Assembly: GCF_003597395.2 (NCBI RefSeq)
Contig: NC_133770.1
Span: 4,515,326-4,579,325, forward strand
DNA from: Chelonoidis abingdonii
Taxonomy: Eukaryota; Chordata; Testudines; Testudinidae
Direction of reading: 5' to 3'
Length of the DNA stretch: 64,000 nt
In this document: positions 49,201-54,734 of the stretch, piece after piece
Layout: every line of letters begins with the position of its first letter
Numbering within the stretch: the first letter of the stretch is position 1
Translations under genes and position numbers: made by a program
The notes under the pieces: generated by a model
The model's input: the letters and a program-made list of their open reading frames with translations, nothing else
The model's database searches: none
Told to the model about the DNA's origin: nothing

Positions 49201-52200
49201 TGCAACCTAAGGCTCACCACAGGTATCCAACCTGTGCACCACTGGACTTGAGTACCAGTCCTCCTGCCAGCACCTGGGTCACTGGCCAATACAGTGGCTG
49301 TACTGGAACCCCTGGGGATTTCCACTGGCACTGGGTCCTCCCTTCCATTGCTCCTACTTGGTGGTTTCTGGGAAGCACACTACTTCTTCTCACTCAGCAT
49401 CAGACCCCAACTCTGGTACCAACCCCGGATGGACATCGCTGAGGCAGAAGAGGGAACCCCTCCTCTTGTGCAAACTTCCTCCTCATCCTCTCCGCACAAG
49501 GCAATCACAGGACACAATAGCCTGATTCTACAGGACGATTTCAGGGCCCATCAGGATGAAATTCAATAAGGACAAATCCAAAGTACTCCATTTAGGAAGG
49601 AACAATCAGTTGCACACATACAAAATAGGAAATGACTGGCTAGGAATGAGTACTGTGGAAAGAGATCTGGTGGCCATAGTGGATATGAGTCCAGTGTAAT
49701 GCTGTTGCAAAAAAATAAAATCATTCTGGGATGTATAAGCAGGGGTGTTGTAAACAAGACACAAGAAGAAATTCTTCTGCTTTACTCCATGCTGATTAGC
49801 CCTCTACTGGAGTAATCTGTCCAGTTCTGAGCACCACATTTCAGGAAAGATGTGGACAAATTGGAGAAAGTCCAGAGAAGAGCAACAAAAATGACTAAAA
49901 GTCTAGAAAACATGCCCTGTTAGGGAAGATTGAAAAACTTGGGTTTGTTTAGTCTGGAAAAGAGAAGACTGAGAGGGGACATAAGTTTTCAAGTACATAA
50001 AAGGTTGTTACAAGGATGAGGGAGAAGAATTGTTCTTCTTAACCTCTGAATATAGGACAAGAAGCAAAGGGCATAAATTGCAGCAAGGGAGGTTTAAGTT
50101 GGACATTAGGAAAAACTTCCTAACAGTCAGGGTGGTTAAGCACTGGAATAAATTACCTAGGGAGGTTGTGGAATCTCCATCATTAAAGATTTTTAAGAGC
50201 AGGTTAGATAAACACTTGTCAGGGATGGTCTAGATAATTAGTGCTGCCATGAGTGCAGGGGACTGGACTAGATTACCTCTAGAGGTCACTTCCAGTTCTA
50301 TGATTCTGTAATGATTCTATGTGTTGCTCATGTCCATTCCATGACCCACCGTCCTACCCCTCTGTTGGACTTACCAGCAAGAAGGAACTGAGAGGGTATG
50401 TGACCAGCAGTGCCCCTTATGCCAGCGCATATGCACACAGCTCCGGAGGGAACTAGAGCCAGTCTGACGGATACCACTAAGGGAAAAATCTCCGGCAACA
50501 CTGCACATGGTGCTCACACATGTAACATGGAATGAACTTGAGCAACACATCTCAAACAGCAGTTACGGAAATAATTAGCAAAGTTTTTTGTAAAATGGTT
50601 TGACATCCTTCGATGAAGGGTGTAATAAAAGCAGAAAGTACTGCAATAACTGAATTTTTGTACAGAATTATGAAGGCCTGCTATTGTAGGAACTGCTTTA
50701 ACACCCCCCACTTACCGTAGCAGTGGTCAAAGCACTAGAAATTCAGATTTCTTCTTATGTAGAGAAGTTAACTATTTTCAGGTAGGTCCTTCCATTTTAA
50801 AGGTGCTGAAGAAAATAAACTCTTGCTGGGGTCTTCCACTTCATTGAAATCAATTCTTAGCTGTTTTAGGGGTGATATTACAAGAATCAGTTAAAGGCTT
50901 GCCTACATTTGCCAATTTGCTGCGTTCATGCTAGTGATTTAAGCTCTTGAGTCTGGTTGTGGTTTGGCTCAGTCCTGAAATAGATGCCAGTTTCTGCAGG
51001 CTCTGTTGAGTACCTTTCACAGTTCACGTCCCTTGGATTGATTTCAGCTTGCCAAAAGCATTTGGACTCTGGCAGAATTGTGCCAAGTGAACAAAATAAC
51101 ATTGGAGGGGTGGCACCTTCCAACATATGTTTTGAAAAGCAGTTATGGATTGTTAGTGATATTTGCACAGTTATTAACATCTTGCTTTTATTTAAAGGTT
51201 TATGATTTAACTAGAACTCTGACCATTGCTGCTGTTAGGTATGAAAACTAAGTCAACACTTTCTGGTCTATTGAACTTGGAAGGGCTCAAAATGACAATA
51301 GCAGCCTTCTTTAGGTACTTTACATGATTAGAGGTCTGTTTGTGGCACAGCGGTTTCTCTCTTGATTTAGTTCATTGAAAGAAAACAAGATAAGGAAACA
51401 ATTGTAATAAAATATTGCAATTATGCTGCTTATTCATTTATATATAGAGAAGATGATTTCATGCTGTTGTGTTTTGTTACTGATTTGTTTAGCATCGGTG
51501 GAGGAGGAGGTCTTTGTGGTCAGATCAGGTGAAGAAAATTAATTTTTGGTGGGATGATTGGAGAGGGGTAGAGTTATTTTTTATAAATAGCTCTTTAAAA
51601 CTTGTTTTAAATATTAAAGTCAAGCTCAAGCCCCTTTTTATTACTCACATGTTTAAACTAGAAACCCATTCAAAAAGGTTATCCAAGTCAATCAGTAACT
51701 GATCCAGGTTTTCTAGGCAGTCTTCCATAGCTAGCTGAAAACTTTCACTTCTGATTCTGCTTCCTTCCCTCCCCTCCCCCTTGCTCCTTTGGCCGTGGCA
51801 GAGTATCTCATGGTTATCTTCTAGGCTTCTGGAATCCTGGACCTGGGTGGAGCCAGTGTTGCTTTCAAGCAGGATGAAGGCAGGGGTGATGAGTTCTGAC
51901 TATTGCTTGACACGCACAGCCATTTGAATTTCATGAAAACCCTTAATTGATAGAAATGCTTGCCCACTAGAGCACTTGCATGTAGAGGTCAAAGGATCAC
52001 TAGTATTTAATGTTAAGATGTAGTTCAGAAAGGGTGAATAGATGAGCCTGTATTACTGAAACTGCCTGTCAAAAGATGGCATGGTCCAGGAATATTGACA
52101 TTACGTATATTTAGTTAATTTTTCTCTTTTCAGCTAGCTTTTTAAGAAATATGAATCATTGTCCGTTAAAAAAAACTTATTGCATAGTCTCCTGTAGCTA

Positions 52201-54058
52201 CAAATCAGTCTTTAGAACTGCATGGGAAAAGCCTAATAAGGCTTGAGAACAGGAACTAGTTGCACTGATGTGGCCCTTTCAGGATCTTAAAAGGCTTTTA
52301 GTGCTGCTCAGTTGGTAGAGGTTTCTTTCCCAAATCTCTATTCCATAAATGTCAATGTAATTGGTCAGTGTCCATGTTGGAATGAACTATATATTCGTAC
52401 ATATGTGTGACTTTAGTACAGAGTGACTGCCCCAGGGACTAAGGTTCTCTCTTCATTCCCAGGACAGGCATGGCATCAGTGAAAGCTTTCCCTCCTAGGA
52501 ATGAGAGGGAAGTTCAGTCCTTGAGGTTTCTGTTGAGATTGCCAACAAATTTCAACAGAATGCACCAGTTGTGAGCATTATTTTTGTGTGAGAGATGGGG
52601 ACAACTATCCACTGGAGACTGATTGTGACCACCAAGATGTTCCCTGTTATACCTTAAAGGTTTTTGTACCGAATGCAGTTTTGTATCTTTAGTCTCAAAA
52701 TGACATGCTCATACAGCATTGTTCCAACAAGAACTCTCACCTACCAGCACAAAAGACTTAGAATAACTAAACAGCAGAAATAAGGAGGAAGTCAATAGAT
52801 TTGTTACTTGGCATAATTACCTTGTTGCATTACTTTGTGCAGTTATTGTGTCTTACATTTGGTACATAGGAAACCAATAAATGCTTTCCAAAACCTCCAA
52901 CTTTAGTAACCAAATTATAGTACTCCTTTTCCTTAAAATCTTACTGGATTGGTCATGGAGGCTTGTGTTCAAGTGTAAAGCTAGTGCAGAAACCTCGGCA
53001 TTAGTGGGAGTGTTTACTGACATCAGTATTTGTTGGATTTGCTGTTAGGTTCATGCCAAATGGATTCTGGACACAGATATATTCAATGAATGGATGAATG
53101 AAGAGGATTATGAGGTGGATGAGAACAGGAAGCCAGTGAGTTTTCGCCAGCGAATCTCTATGAAGAATGAAGAGGTATGGTATTTCTCTGTTGGTGGATG
53201 ACTTGTTGATTTAGCAGTGTTAATTATGTTCTTTACTGCCATGTAAGTTAGACTTCTTAGGAATCAAGGCTGCTAAATTAGGTGCTAGTCTCTCCGGAGC
53301 TAAAGGTAACAAGGTCACATGTAAATGCATGTATATCGCACCCTTCTGGGAAAATGGACGCACTTGGTGTCTCCCTTTAACACAGCAGGGTATGTCTTTT
53401 TTCCCAAAAAAATATAAATGTGGGGGCCTACTTTGCTTTTTCTTTTCCTCCCACAAACTTAAATTGGGGCTAAATTGATACAGAAGCAATTTAAGATTTT
53501 AATTTCCAAATTTCTTTGGCCTGAAGTACATGTTGAGGCCACTAGCCCACACTTGTCACTATAACTGGGGAGATCAGTGAAAACATTAGCTATTCCTAGA
53601 AGTTACTTGGAGCTCAAAGTTAAATACCAAACATTCCCCATTGTGAGTAGGCTCAGTGCTTCAGACAGGTCAAAGGTTTGTATGTGGACCGTGCTGTGTT
53701 TTAAAAGCCCGTTTCTGTGGCAGACAGCCATGCCAGCAGTTAAAGGTTAATTGTAGAAATGGTACAGGCCACTTTCCATATTTCGATGTGGGTGTTCTGA
53801 AGTTGAACGTGATTGCTGCTGCACTGTTGTTGTTTCAGCACCCTGGATGCAGGGCGTATTAGGAGAGGTCTGCAGTCTGCGCTTAGTTTCAGTGAGCTGT
53901 GGTAATTGGTACTGACTGAAAACTTCGCTTCTCTAACAGCCTGTCCGTAGCCCTGAGAGAAGAGACAGGAAAGCAGCAGCGAGTACTAGGAAAAGAAAGC
54001 ATTCACCTTCTCCTCCCCCCACTCCTGTGGAATCAAGGAAAAAGACTGGAAAGAAAGG
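7290..54058 (+). CDS. SMARCC1: SMARCC1 (BAF155) gene, 5' part, ten exons, continues past window
   Basis: Spliced coding sequence of the BAF155 core scaffold of SWI/SNF (BAF/PBAF) nucleosome remodellers, a nuclear protein that helps assemble the complex around the ATPase. Joined exons give about 340 codons of a protein that is about 1,100 residues in vertebrates. Residues about 20-300 form the SMARCC N-terminal module (MarR-like, BRCT-like and chromo-like parts); residues 300-340 are a basic linker with RKRKH followed by SP/TP sites. Assignment to SMARCC1 rather than the paralogue SMARCC2 rests on the start MAAAV with a Gly/Ala/Pro-rich leader (SMARCC2 begins MAVRKKDGG), on [12 protein letters not shown], on [13 protein letters not shown], and on [14 protein letters not shown]. 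Exon phases are consistent throughout. Odd points: a GC donor in intron 4 and three 1-base deletions in exon 7. SWIRM, SANT and the coiled coil are not in the window. The upstream neighbour was not identified. Confidence 0.95.
8270..8480 (-). repeat. MIR SINE fragment
   Basis: Antisense MIR signature: TCTTACAGATGAGGATTGAG, ACTTACCCAAGACC, GTGGTAGAGTAGGGA and AACCCAGGTCTCCTGAGTCC. Strongly diverged and old. Confidence 0.7.
11277..12410 (-). mobile_element. CR1 LINE 3' portion, antisense, split by a MITE
   Basis: Left part 11277-11497 carries the antisense CR1 tail (AGTCATCTAGTCCATCC, TCCACAACTTCTC). The element resumes near 11855 and runs to about 12410 with GACTCTCCAGTTTGTCC, AGAACTGGACGCAGTGCTCC and CTGAGGCCTCACCAG, which is antisense ORF2 C-terminal sequence. 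The intervening MITE is listed separately. Confidence 0.8.
11498..11840. mobile_element. MITE inserted in CR1, with internal palindrome and T-rich expansion
   Basis: Left end AGGGCCTTGTCTACACT matches the MITE terminus class seen at 5168. A perfect 20-bp inverted pair (11518-11537 and 11577-11596) lies inside. A T-rich (TTTTTGG)-like tract fills about 11652-11750. The right end near 11835 is diverged. Confidence 0.6.
13725..13830 (-). repeat. MIR SINE fragment
   Basis: Antisense MIR core: AAATTGAGGCGTAGAGGTTA, GTTCAAGGTAACACAGCAAA and AGACCGCATCAGGGCTGG. Confidence 0.6.
14446..17680 (-). mobile_element. Near full-length CR1 LINE, antisense
   Basis: About 3.2 kb, continuous, minus strand. 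The 3' end is at the left (AATCATAGAATATCAGGG), with ORF2 covering most of the length and the 5' end near 17680. CR1 copies are usually truncated to a few hundred bp, so this length is uncommon. The coding part is described separately. Confidence 0.9.
14530..17413 (-). pseudogene. CR1 ORF2 (endonuclease plus reverse transcriptase), inactive
   Basis: Remnant of the CR1 polyprotein that copies CR1 RNA into chromosomal DNA. An APE-type endonuclease N-terminus (17413-16967) has [14 protein letters not shown] and [10 protein letters not shown]. The RT region follows with [10 protein letters not shown] and [13 protein letters not shown] (16005-15640), then [10 protein letters not shown] and the catalytic FADDTKLG (15634-15050). 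The C-terminal region is 15105-14530. These pieces lie in shifting frames with at least four frameshifts between 17413 and 14530, and no long frame covers 16330-16960, so the element is dead. Confidence 0.88.
19239..20267. mobile_element. Inverted-repeat DNA transposon, non-autonomous, copy 2
   Basis: Ends CTCCTGGGGGAATTCTGCAC (left) and TGCAGAATTCCCCCAGAAGT (right) match the termini of 3675-4391. The AT-rich right arm (TTTTGACAAAATACACAG, TTTTTTGGTGCAGAATTCCC) matches copy 1 closely. The interior differs: a G-rich stretch at about 19440-19760 and a C-rich segment at 19825-19970. The ORFs in this G-rich stretch are compositional. Confidence 0.75.
21236..21355 (+). CDS. SMARCC1: SMARCC1 exon 2
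   Basis: Encodes residues 60-99, starting [20 protein letters not shown] and ending AFTKLP. It is 40 codons, phase 0 at both ends, with acceptor TTTAG| and donor CCT|GTGAGT. The segment continues the MarR-like part of the BAF155 N-terminal module. [16 protein letters not shown] is diagnostic of SMARCC1; SMARCC2 has EEVFGKHVSN here. Confidence 0.95.
22748..23590 (-). mobile_element. CR1 LINE 3' portion, antisense, split by a hairpin element
   Basis: Antisense CR1 tail from GACTCTAGGACTGGAAGGGA to about 23177, then continuing after the insertion at 23393 with CTCTGGACACTCTCCAATTT and AGCTGAGGCCTGACC. The minus strand still reads [20 protein letters not shown] of the ORF2 C-terminus. Confidence 0.85.
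23178..23380. mobile_element. Fold-back (hairpin) insertion with 12-bp target duplication
   Basis: Two 72-nt arms, 23178-23249 and 23274-23345, are inverted copies with two mismatches around a 24-nt loop. Each arm contains AGAGTCCTGTGGCACC or its complement. A tail with GATCCAGACTAACGTGGCTA follows. The insertion is flanked by TTAATCATTCTT at 23166-23177 and 23381-23392. A single-arm relative lies at 27589-27681. The family is widespread in turtle genomes; its class was not settled here. Confidence 0.85.
24440..24615 (+). repeat. Old interspersed repeat, L2/MIR-like (second copy)
   Basis: Contains GTGCCTAGAGGTTCCAGTAG, TATGCTAGGTACTCTACCCA and AAGAGCTTACAGGCTAAGC, parallel to 4906-5040. Confidence 0.45.
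25018..25165 (+). repeat. tRNA-like SINE
   Basis: Begins near ATAGCCTGGTTGTAAGATGC and carries a B-box-like GGTTCAAGTCC, followed by a body with GGGACTTGAATTTGAGTCTC and CCCTAACCACACAGC. It leads into a CT microsatellite. There is no full cloverleaf, so it is not a tRNA gene. Confidence 0.55.
25169..25199. repeat. (CT)n microsatellite
   Basis: About 15 CT units, continuing into a C-rich run to about 25213. Confidence 0.95.
25709..25741. repeat. A-rich tract
   Basis: Poly-A with scattered G; possible retroposon tail or simple expansion. Confidence 0.8.
26135..26935 (+). mobile_element. Internally deleted CR1 LINE
   Basis: The left part (26135-26690) reads CR1 endonuclease/linker sequence (ATTTTAGACTTGATTCTGAC, then TTAACAAACTCAAAGAACTG). 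It then jumps at about 26690 to the 3' tail (GATTTAAGGAAAAACTTTCT, AAGTTCTGGAATAGGCTTCC, GTCAGGGATGGTC), ending TGTGATTCTGTA. All of the RT is missing. Confidence 0.75.
27320..27405 (+). CDS. SMARCC1: SMARCC1 exon 3
   Basis: Encodes residues 100-127 and two bases of Trp128: [20 protein letters not shown] followed by YKYKNEQG. Acceptor TTCTAG|, donor TG|GTAAGT, leaving phase 2. Directly followed by a TTTG microsatellite in the intron. Confidence 0.95.
27411..27443. repeat. (TTTG)n microsatellite
   Basis: Poly-T then seven TTTG units, immediately after the intron 3 donor. Confidence 0.95.
27589..27681 (+). repeat. Single-arm copy of the hairpin repeat
   Basis: Matches the left arm and loop of the hairpin insertion in intron 2: AGAGTCCTGTGGCACC, TTATAGACTAACAGAAG, TTCATGGGTGAATACCCACT, GGATGCATG. 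It is more diverged, with no second arm. Confidence 0.8.
27735..27960 (+). repeat. MIR SINE
   Basis: Sense MIR signature: ATCTATTTGCTGTGTAAAAT, TCTCTGTGCCTCAGTTTCTC, CATCTGTAAAATGTGGATTA and GGATTAATTAATG. Confidence 0.75.
31302..31383 (+). CDS. SMARCC1: SMARCC1 exon 4, with GC splice donor
   Basis: Completes Trp128 and encodes residues 129-155, starting [20 protein letters not shown] and ending EKTLVQ. Acceptor is TTTACAG|. The exon must end at CAG because exon 5 resumes with NNCLSRP, and the next intron bases are GCAAGA, i.e. a GC donor in the strong context CAG|GCAAG. No GT lies at or next to the junction that would keep the frame and sequence. Confidence 0.93.
32640..33400. repeat. Mosaic with imperfect local duplications
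   Basis: An exact 17-bp word (ATGTCTTGTTGCGTGTC) occurs at 32713-32729 and 32887-32903 in similar flanks. A longer unit beginning GGCTCCC occurs at 32971 and 33254, and CTCCCCCGAG recurs at 33073 and 33343. Units are diverged, so this is either an old duplication or a repeat nest. Confidence 0.65.
33475..33562. repeat. Perfect 22-bp inverted repeat
   Basis: Arms at 33475-33496 and 33541-33562 (core AGCCCAGCTGCCATGAGATG and its complement) are separated by 44 nt. Probably the ends or interior of a non-autonomous DNA element. Confidence 0.8.
33792..33832. mobile_element. Collapsed hAT-like termini
   Basis: CAGTTCTCAAACTGTAGGGC is followed after 3 nt by an imperfect inverted copy, CCCACAGTTTGAAAACCTC. 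This looks like two hAT-type ends (CAG..TTCTCAAACTG) almost back to back, i.e. an extreme internal deletion. Confidence 0.5.
34098..34190 (+). CDS. SMARCC1: SMARCC1 exon 5
   Basis: Encodes residues 156-186, [20 protein letters not shown] then [11 protein letters not shown]; 31 codons, phase 0 at both ends. Acceptor CTCTAG|, donor CAG|GTAACA. This is the start of the BRCT-like part of the module. [13 protein letters not shown] separates it from SMARCC2, which has FLCPEIEPKLLGK. Confidence 0.95.
34683..36400 (+). pseudogene. Decayed hAT transposase (GTF2IRD2/ZBED-like lineage)
   Basis: Translated pieces in several frames, in order: a BED-finger-like start ([20 protein letters not shown] then YDKYTADG, in which the last expected zinc ligand His reads as Asn); an RNase H-like core ([32 protein letters not shown]); [20 protein letters not shown] with the conserved HC..HQ..LC motif (34964-35377); [20 protein letters not shown] (about 35395-35458); and, past the nested repeat, [10 protein letters not shown] and the C-terminal dimerisation motif [18 protein letters not shown] (about 36220-36275). 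Stops and frameshifts are frequent, so it is inactive. Confidence 0.8.
35497..35652. mobile_element. Fold-back repeat nested in the hAT transposase
   Basis: Inverted arms 35534-35560 and 35622-35648 (27 nt, two mismatches) around AGACAAGCTTTCGAGCTTAC. The head GTAGCGGTGTGGATCCCAGG is typical of a turtle/crocodilian dispersed repeat. A possible target duplication, AGATTATT, lies at 35489-35496 and 35653-35660. It splits the transposase reading. Confidence 0.75.
37178..37648 (-). mobile_element. Solo-LTR-like repeat, antisense
   Basis: On the minus strand it begins TGTGGGGGTACCTCAGTTTG and ends at about 37178 in CA. It carries AATAAA (seen as TTTATT at about 37267 on +) near its 3' side, as expected for an LTR. 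It resembles a turtle endogenous-retrovirus LTR known from memory. No internal retroviral genes flank it, and no clear target duplication was found. Confidence 0.5.
38856..38925 (+). CDS. SMARCC1: SMARCC1 exon 6
   Basis: Encodes residues 187-209 plus one base of residue 210: [20 protein letters not shown] then LDD. Acceptor CATAG|, donor G|GTAAAT, phase 1. It links the BRCT-like and chromo-like parts. This short loop segment is less conserved than its neighbours. Confidence 0.93.
39215..39330 (+). repeat. Old interspersed repeat, L2/MIR-like (third copy)
   Basis: TTAAGCGCTGGCAGTGTGCT, GGGTGCTGCGTAAAAC and ATTTATAATCTAGAGGAGAT parallel the copies at 4906 and 24440; most diverged of the three. 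Confidence 0.4.
40786..40895 (+). mobile_element. CR1-family LINE 3' tail
   Basis: AGAATTATTTTGGGGATGTT, ATGGCCTGTACTGTATAGGA and GATTATCACAATGGTCCC match the tail of the copy at 46138-47245. Confidence 0.7.
41641..41681. repeat. A-rich simple repeat
   Basis: Poly-A with an (AAC)n interruption. Confidence 0.9.
42064..42130 (+). CDS. SMARCC1: SMARCC1 exon 7, reading frame broken by three 1-base deletions
   Basis: Corresponds to residues 210-232 plus two bases of 233 (family sequence [21 protein letters not shown]). It is 67 nt where phase and homology require 70. One base is missing after TGG near 42074 (a G run), one after AAGAAG near 42091 (a G run) and one in the T run near 42118-42120. 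As written, the frame hits TGA right after TGG. Splice sites are intact: TTTGCAG| and ACAG|GTAAAG. All three lesions shorten homopolymers, the typical error of uncorrected long reads. A real allele or pseudogene is unlikely because every other exon is intact and single-copy here. Confidence 0.88.
42640..42885. mobile_element. MITE-like DNA element
   Basis: Interior words GACCGACAGAGCTTTGCTG, GGTGGTGTTCCTACACCAAC and GAAAAACTTCTGTCAATACA, with right end CAGTGAAGACATAGCCTAAG, match a common turtle MITE. The left end is not sharply defined. Confidence 0.55.
43026..43752 (-). mobile_element. CR1 LINE 3' portion, antisense
   Basis: Starts AGAATCATAGGACAGTCCAG. The minus strand reads [20 protein letters not shown] of the ORF2 C-terminus, which is diverged. 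Confidence 0.85.
43755..43975 (-). mobile_element. CR1 LINE 3' tail, second subfamily, antisense
   Basis: CATCTAGTCTGACCTCCTGT, ATCACAGGCCATG and TGTTCCAATGATTAATTGCC are the reverse complement of the tail at about 47100-47240. Confidence 0.75.
45310..45385 (+). CDS. SMARCC1: SMARCC1 exon 8
   Basis: Completes Ser233 and encodes residues 234-258, [20 protein letters not shown] then EKPWK, in the chromo-like part of the module. Acceptor CTTTTAG|, donor AAG|GTGAGA, phase 0 at the 3' end. Confidence 0.95.
46138..47245 (+). mobile_element. CR1-family LINE 3' portion, split by a hAT element
   Basis: Sense ORF2 C-terminal and tail sequence: GAGAAAGATTTGGCAGTTGT, then after the insertion AGTCCTTGGTTGCATAAACA, GGAGAGGGTTCAGAGAAGAC and CTGTGGCCTGTGTTATACAG. 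Coding frame lost. Confidence 0.8.
46230..46641. mobile_element. Non-autonomous hAT element with 8-bp target duplication
   Basis: Ends CAGGGGTGGCCAACC (left) and GGTTGTCCACCCCG (right) are inverted copies with one or two mismatches. They are flanked by GGCTAATG at 46222-46229 and 46642-46649. The 412-bp interior has no transposase. Confidence 0.88.
47625..47715 (-). mobile_element. Possible CR1 3'-tail fragment
   Basis: CCATAGTCATCCAGTCTAAC, AAGATGCAGGGTTTGTTGTG and TCTAAACCATTCAAGACAGA resemble an antisense CR1 tail of another subfamily. Confidence 0.4.
48424..48795 (+). pseudogene. Gag-like fragment of the DIRS-like element
   Basis: A 123-codon frame with the motif [20 protein letters not shown], resembling the Cys/His knuckle (CLGE.H....C..C) of DIRS-type gag proteins but lacking the later cysteines, then [16 protein letters not shown] and a Ser/Pro-rich region. 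The domain appears degenerate and the frame ends early. Confidence 0.45.
49560..50315 (+). mobile_element. CR1 LINE 3' portion
   Basis: Starts AATTCAATAAGGACAAATCC, includes TCTGGAAAAGAGAAGACTGA and AGGTTTAAGTTGGACATTAG, and ends TTCTATGATTCTGTAATGAT. It is 5' truncated, lies between the gag-like part and right end of the DIRS-like element, and is one of the less diverged CR1 copies here. Confidence 0.88.
53049..53174 (+). CDS. SMARCC1: SMARCC1 exon 9
   Basis: Encodes residues 259-300, [20 protein letters not shown] then [20 protein letters not shown] and EE; 42 codons, phase 0. Acceptor TGTTAG|, donor [29 protein letters not shown] is among the most conserved stretches of the family and closes the N-terminal module. 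Confidence 0.96.
53175..53939 (+). other. SMARCC1: SMARCC1 intron 9
   Basis: 765 bp, GT-AG, phase 0; the shortest intron and free of recognised repeats. Confidence 0.92.
53940..54058 (+). CDS. SMARCC1: SMARCC1 exon 10 (last exon found)
   Basis: Encodes residues 301-339 plus two bases of Gly340: [20 protein letters not shown] then [19 protein letters not shown]. Acceptor CTAACAG|, donor GG|GTGAGTG, phase 2. The stretch is disordered and basic with a likely nuclear localisation signal (RKRKH) and SP/TP motifs that are phosphorylation sites in the mammalian protein. The next exon (family sequence beginning QASLYGKRR) was not found before the window ends. Confidence 0.95.
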
Positions 54059-54734
54059 GTGAGTGTCAGGATCAGACAACCAAAGATGAACTTTGCTCAG
54101 GCTGAAACTGGAGCAGAGAGAGCTCTTGAAACAAGTCACTTTCCTCCCTTTGTCCCCCCACATCAGACTCTTGTTGACATAACCATGTGTTTGCAATTGG
54201 AATGTATGAATTTTTAATGCTGTACATTGAATTTCTTTGATCACTCAGGGGGAATGTGTTGCCTGCAGATAGAGCAAAGTTGGGTGCAGTTATTTATTCT
54301 AAACCTGATGAGAACTTCTCCATTGAGAGGCAGATATCATTAACAGTCAGACTTAGGATTTGTCCATATTAAAGTATTCCCAGGGTTCCTAGATTGATTT
54401 AATTACTAGTGCAAATCCCTTATGTACATAGATGCATTTATAAAGGTTTTAACTTTGCTTACATCATTTTAGTTTACACTTGTAAATTACTGAATTAAAC
54501 TGAACCAATTTCAGTTGTTTAATGTTCAAAAAACGTAAGTGTCTACAACAAGGAGTTTGCACCTGGATAACTAGAGAGAATTTTTAATCCAGTTGGTTAC
54601 ACTGATACAACTTTCTTAATACAGACCAGCCCTTGCTGATTATTAGTGAGTTGCAAATAATTTTTATTGTATTTTTGCCCTTCTATGTTGCTTTGATCTA
54701 TGAAGAAGGCTTGAAAGGGTTTTTACAAGGTAAA

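Larger units (their letters stand above)
48012..50560 (+). mobile_element. DIRS-like retrotransposon remnant with inverted terminal repeats
   Basis: The left terminal repeat (about 48012-48190) and the right one (about 50370-50560) align as inverted copies, sharing GAGATTT.TCCCTTAGTGG, GGCTCTAG and ATTCCATGTTA. Inverted rather than direct terminal repeats are the hallmark of DIRS (tyrosine-recombinase) retrotransposons. A gag-like frame follows the left repeat. TGCTCATGTCCATTCCATG, the outer-end word, reappears in direct orientation at 50326-50344, as an internal complementary region would. A CR1 (49560-50315) replaces or interrupts the rest; no RT or recombinase was found. Confidence 0.6.
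45386..53048 (+). other. SMARCC1: SMARCC1 intron 8
   Basis: 7,663 bp, GT-AG, phase 0. Contains a CR1 split by a hAT element and a DIRS-like element carrying a CR1 insertion. Nothing recognised in 45390-46135, 47720-48000 or 50590-53040. Confidence 0.9.

Noticed and set aside
48551..49569. Overlapping frames on both strands as a novel gene
   Set aside because: They fall inside the DIRS-like element and are in conflict with each other; only the 48424-48795 frame shows a family pattern.
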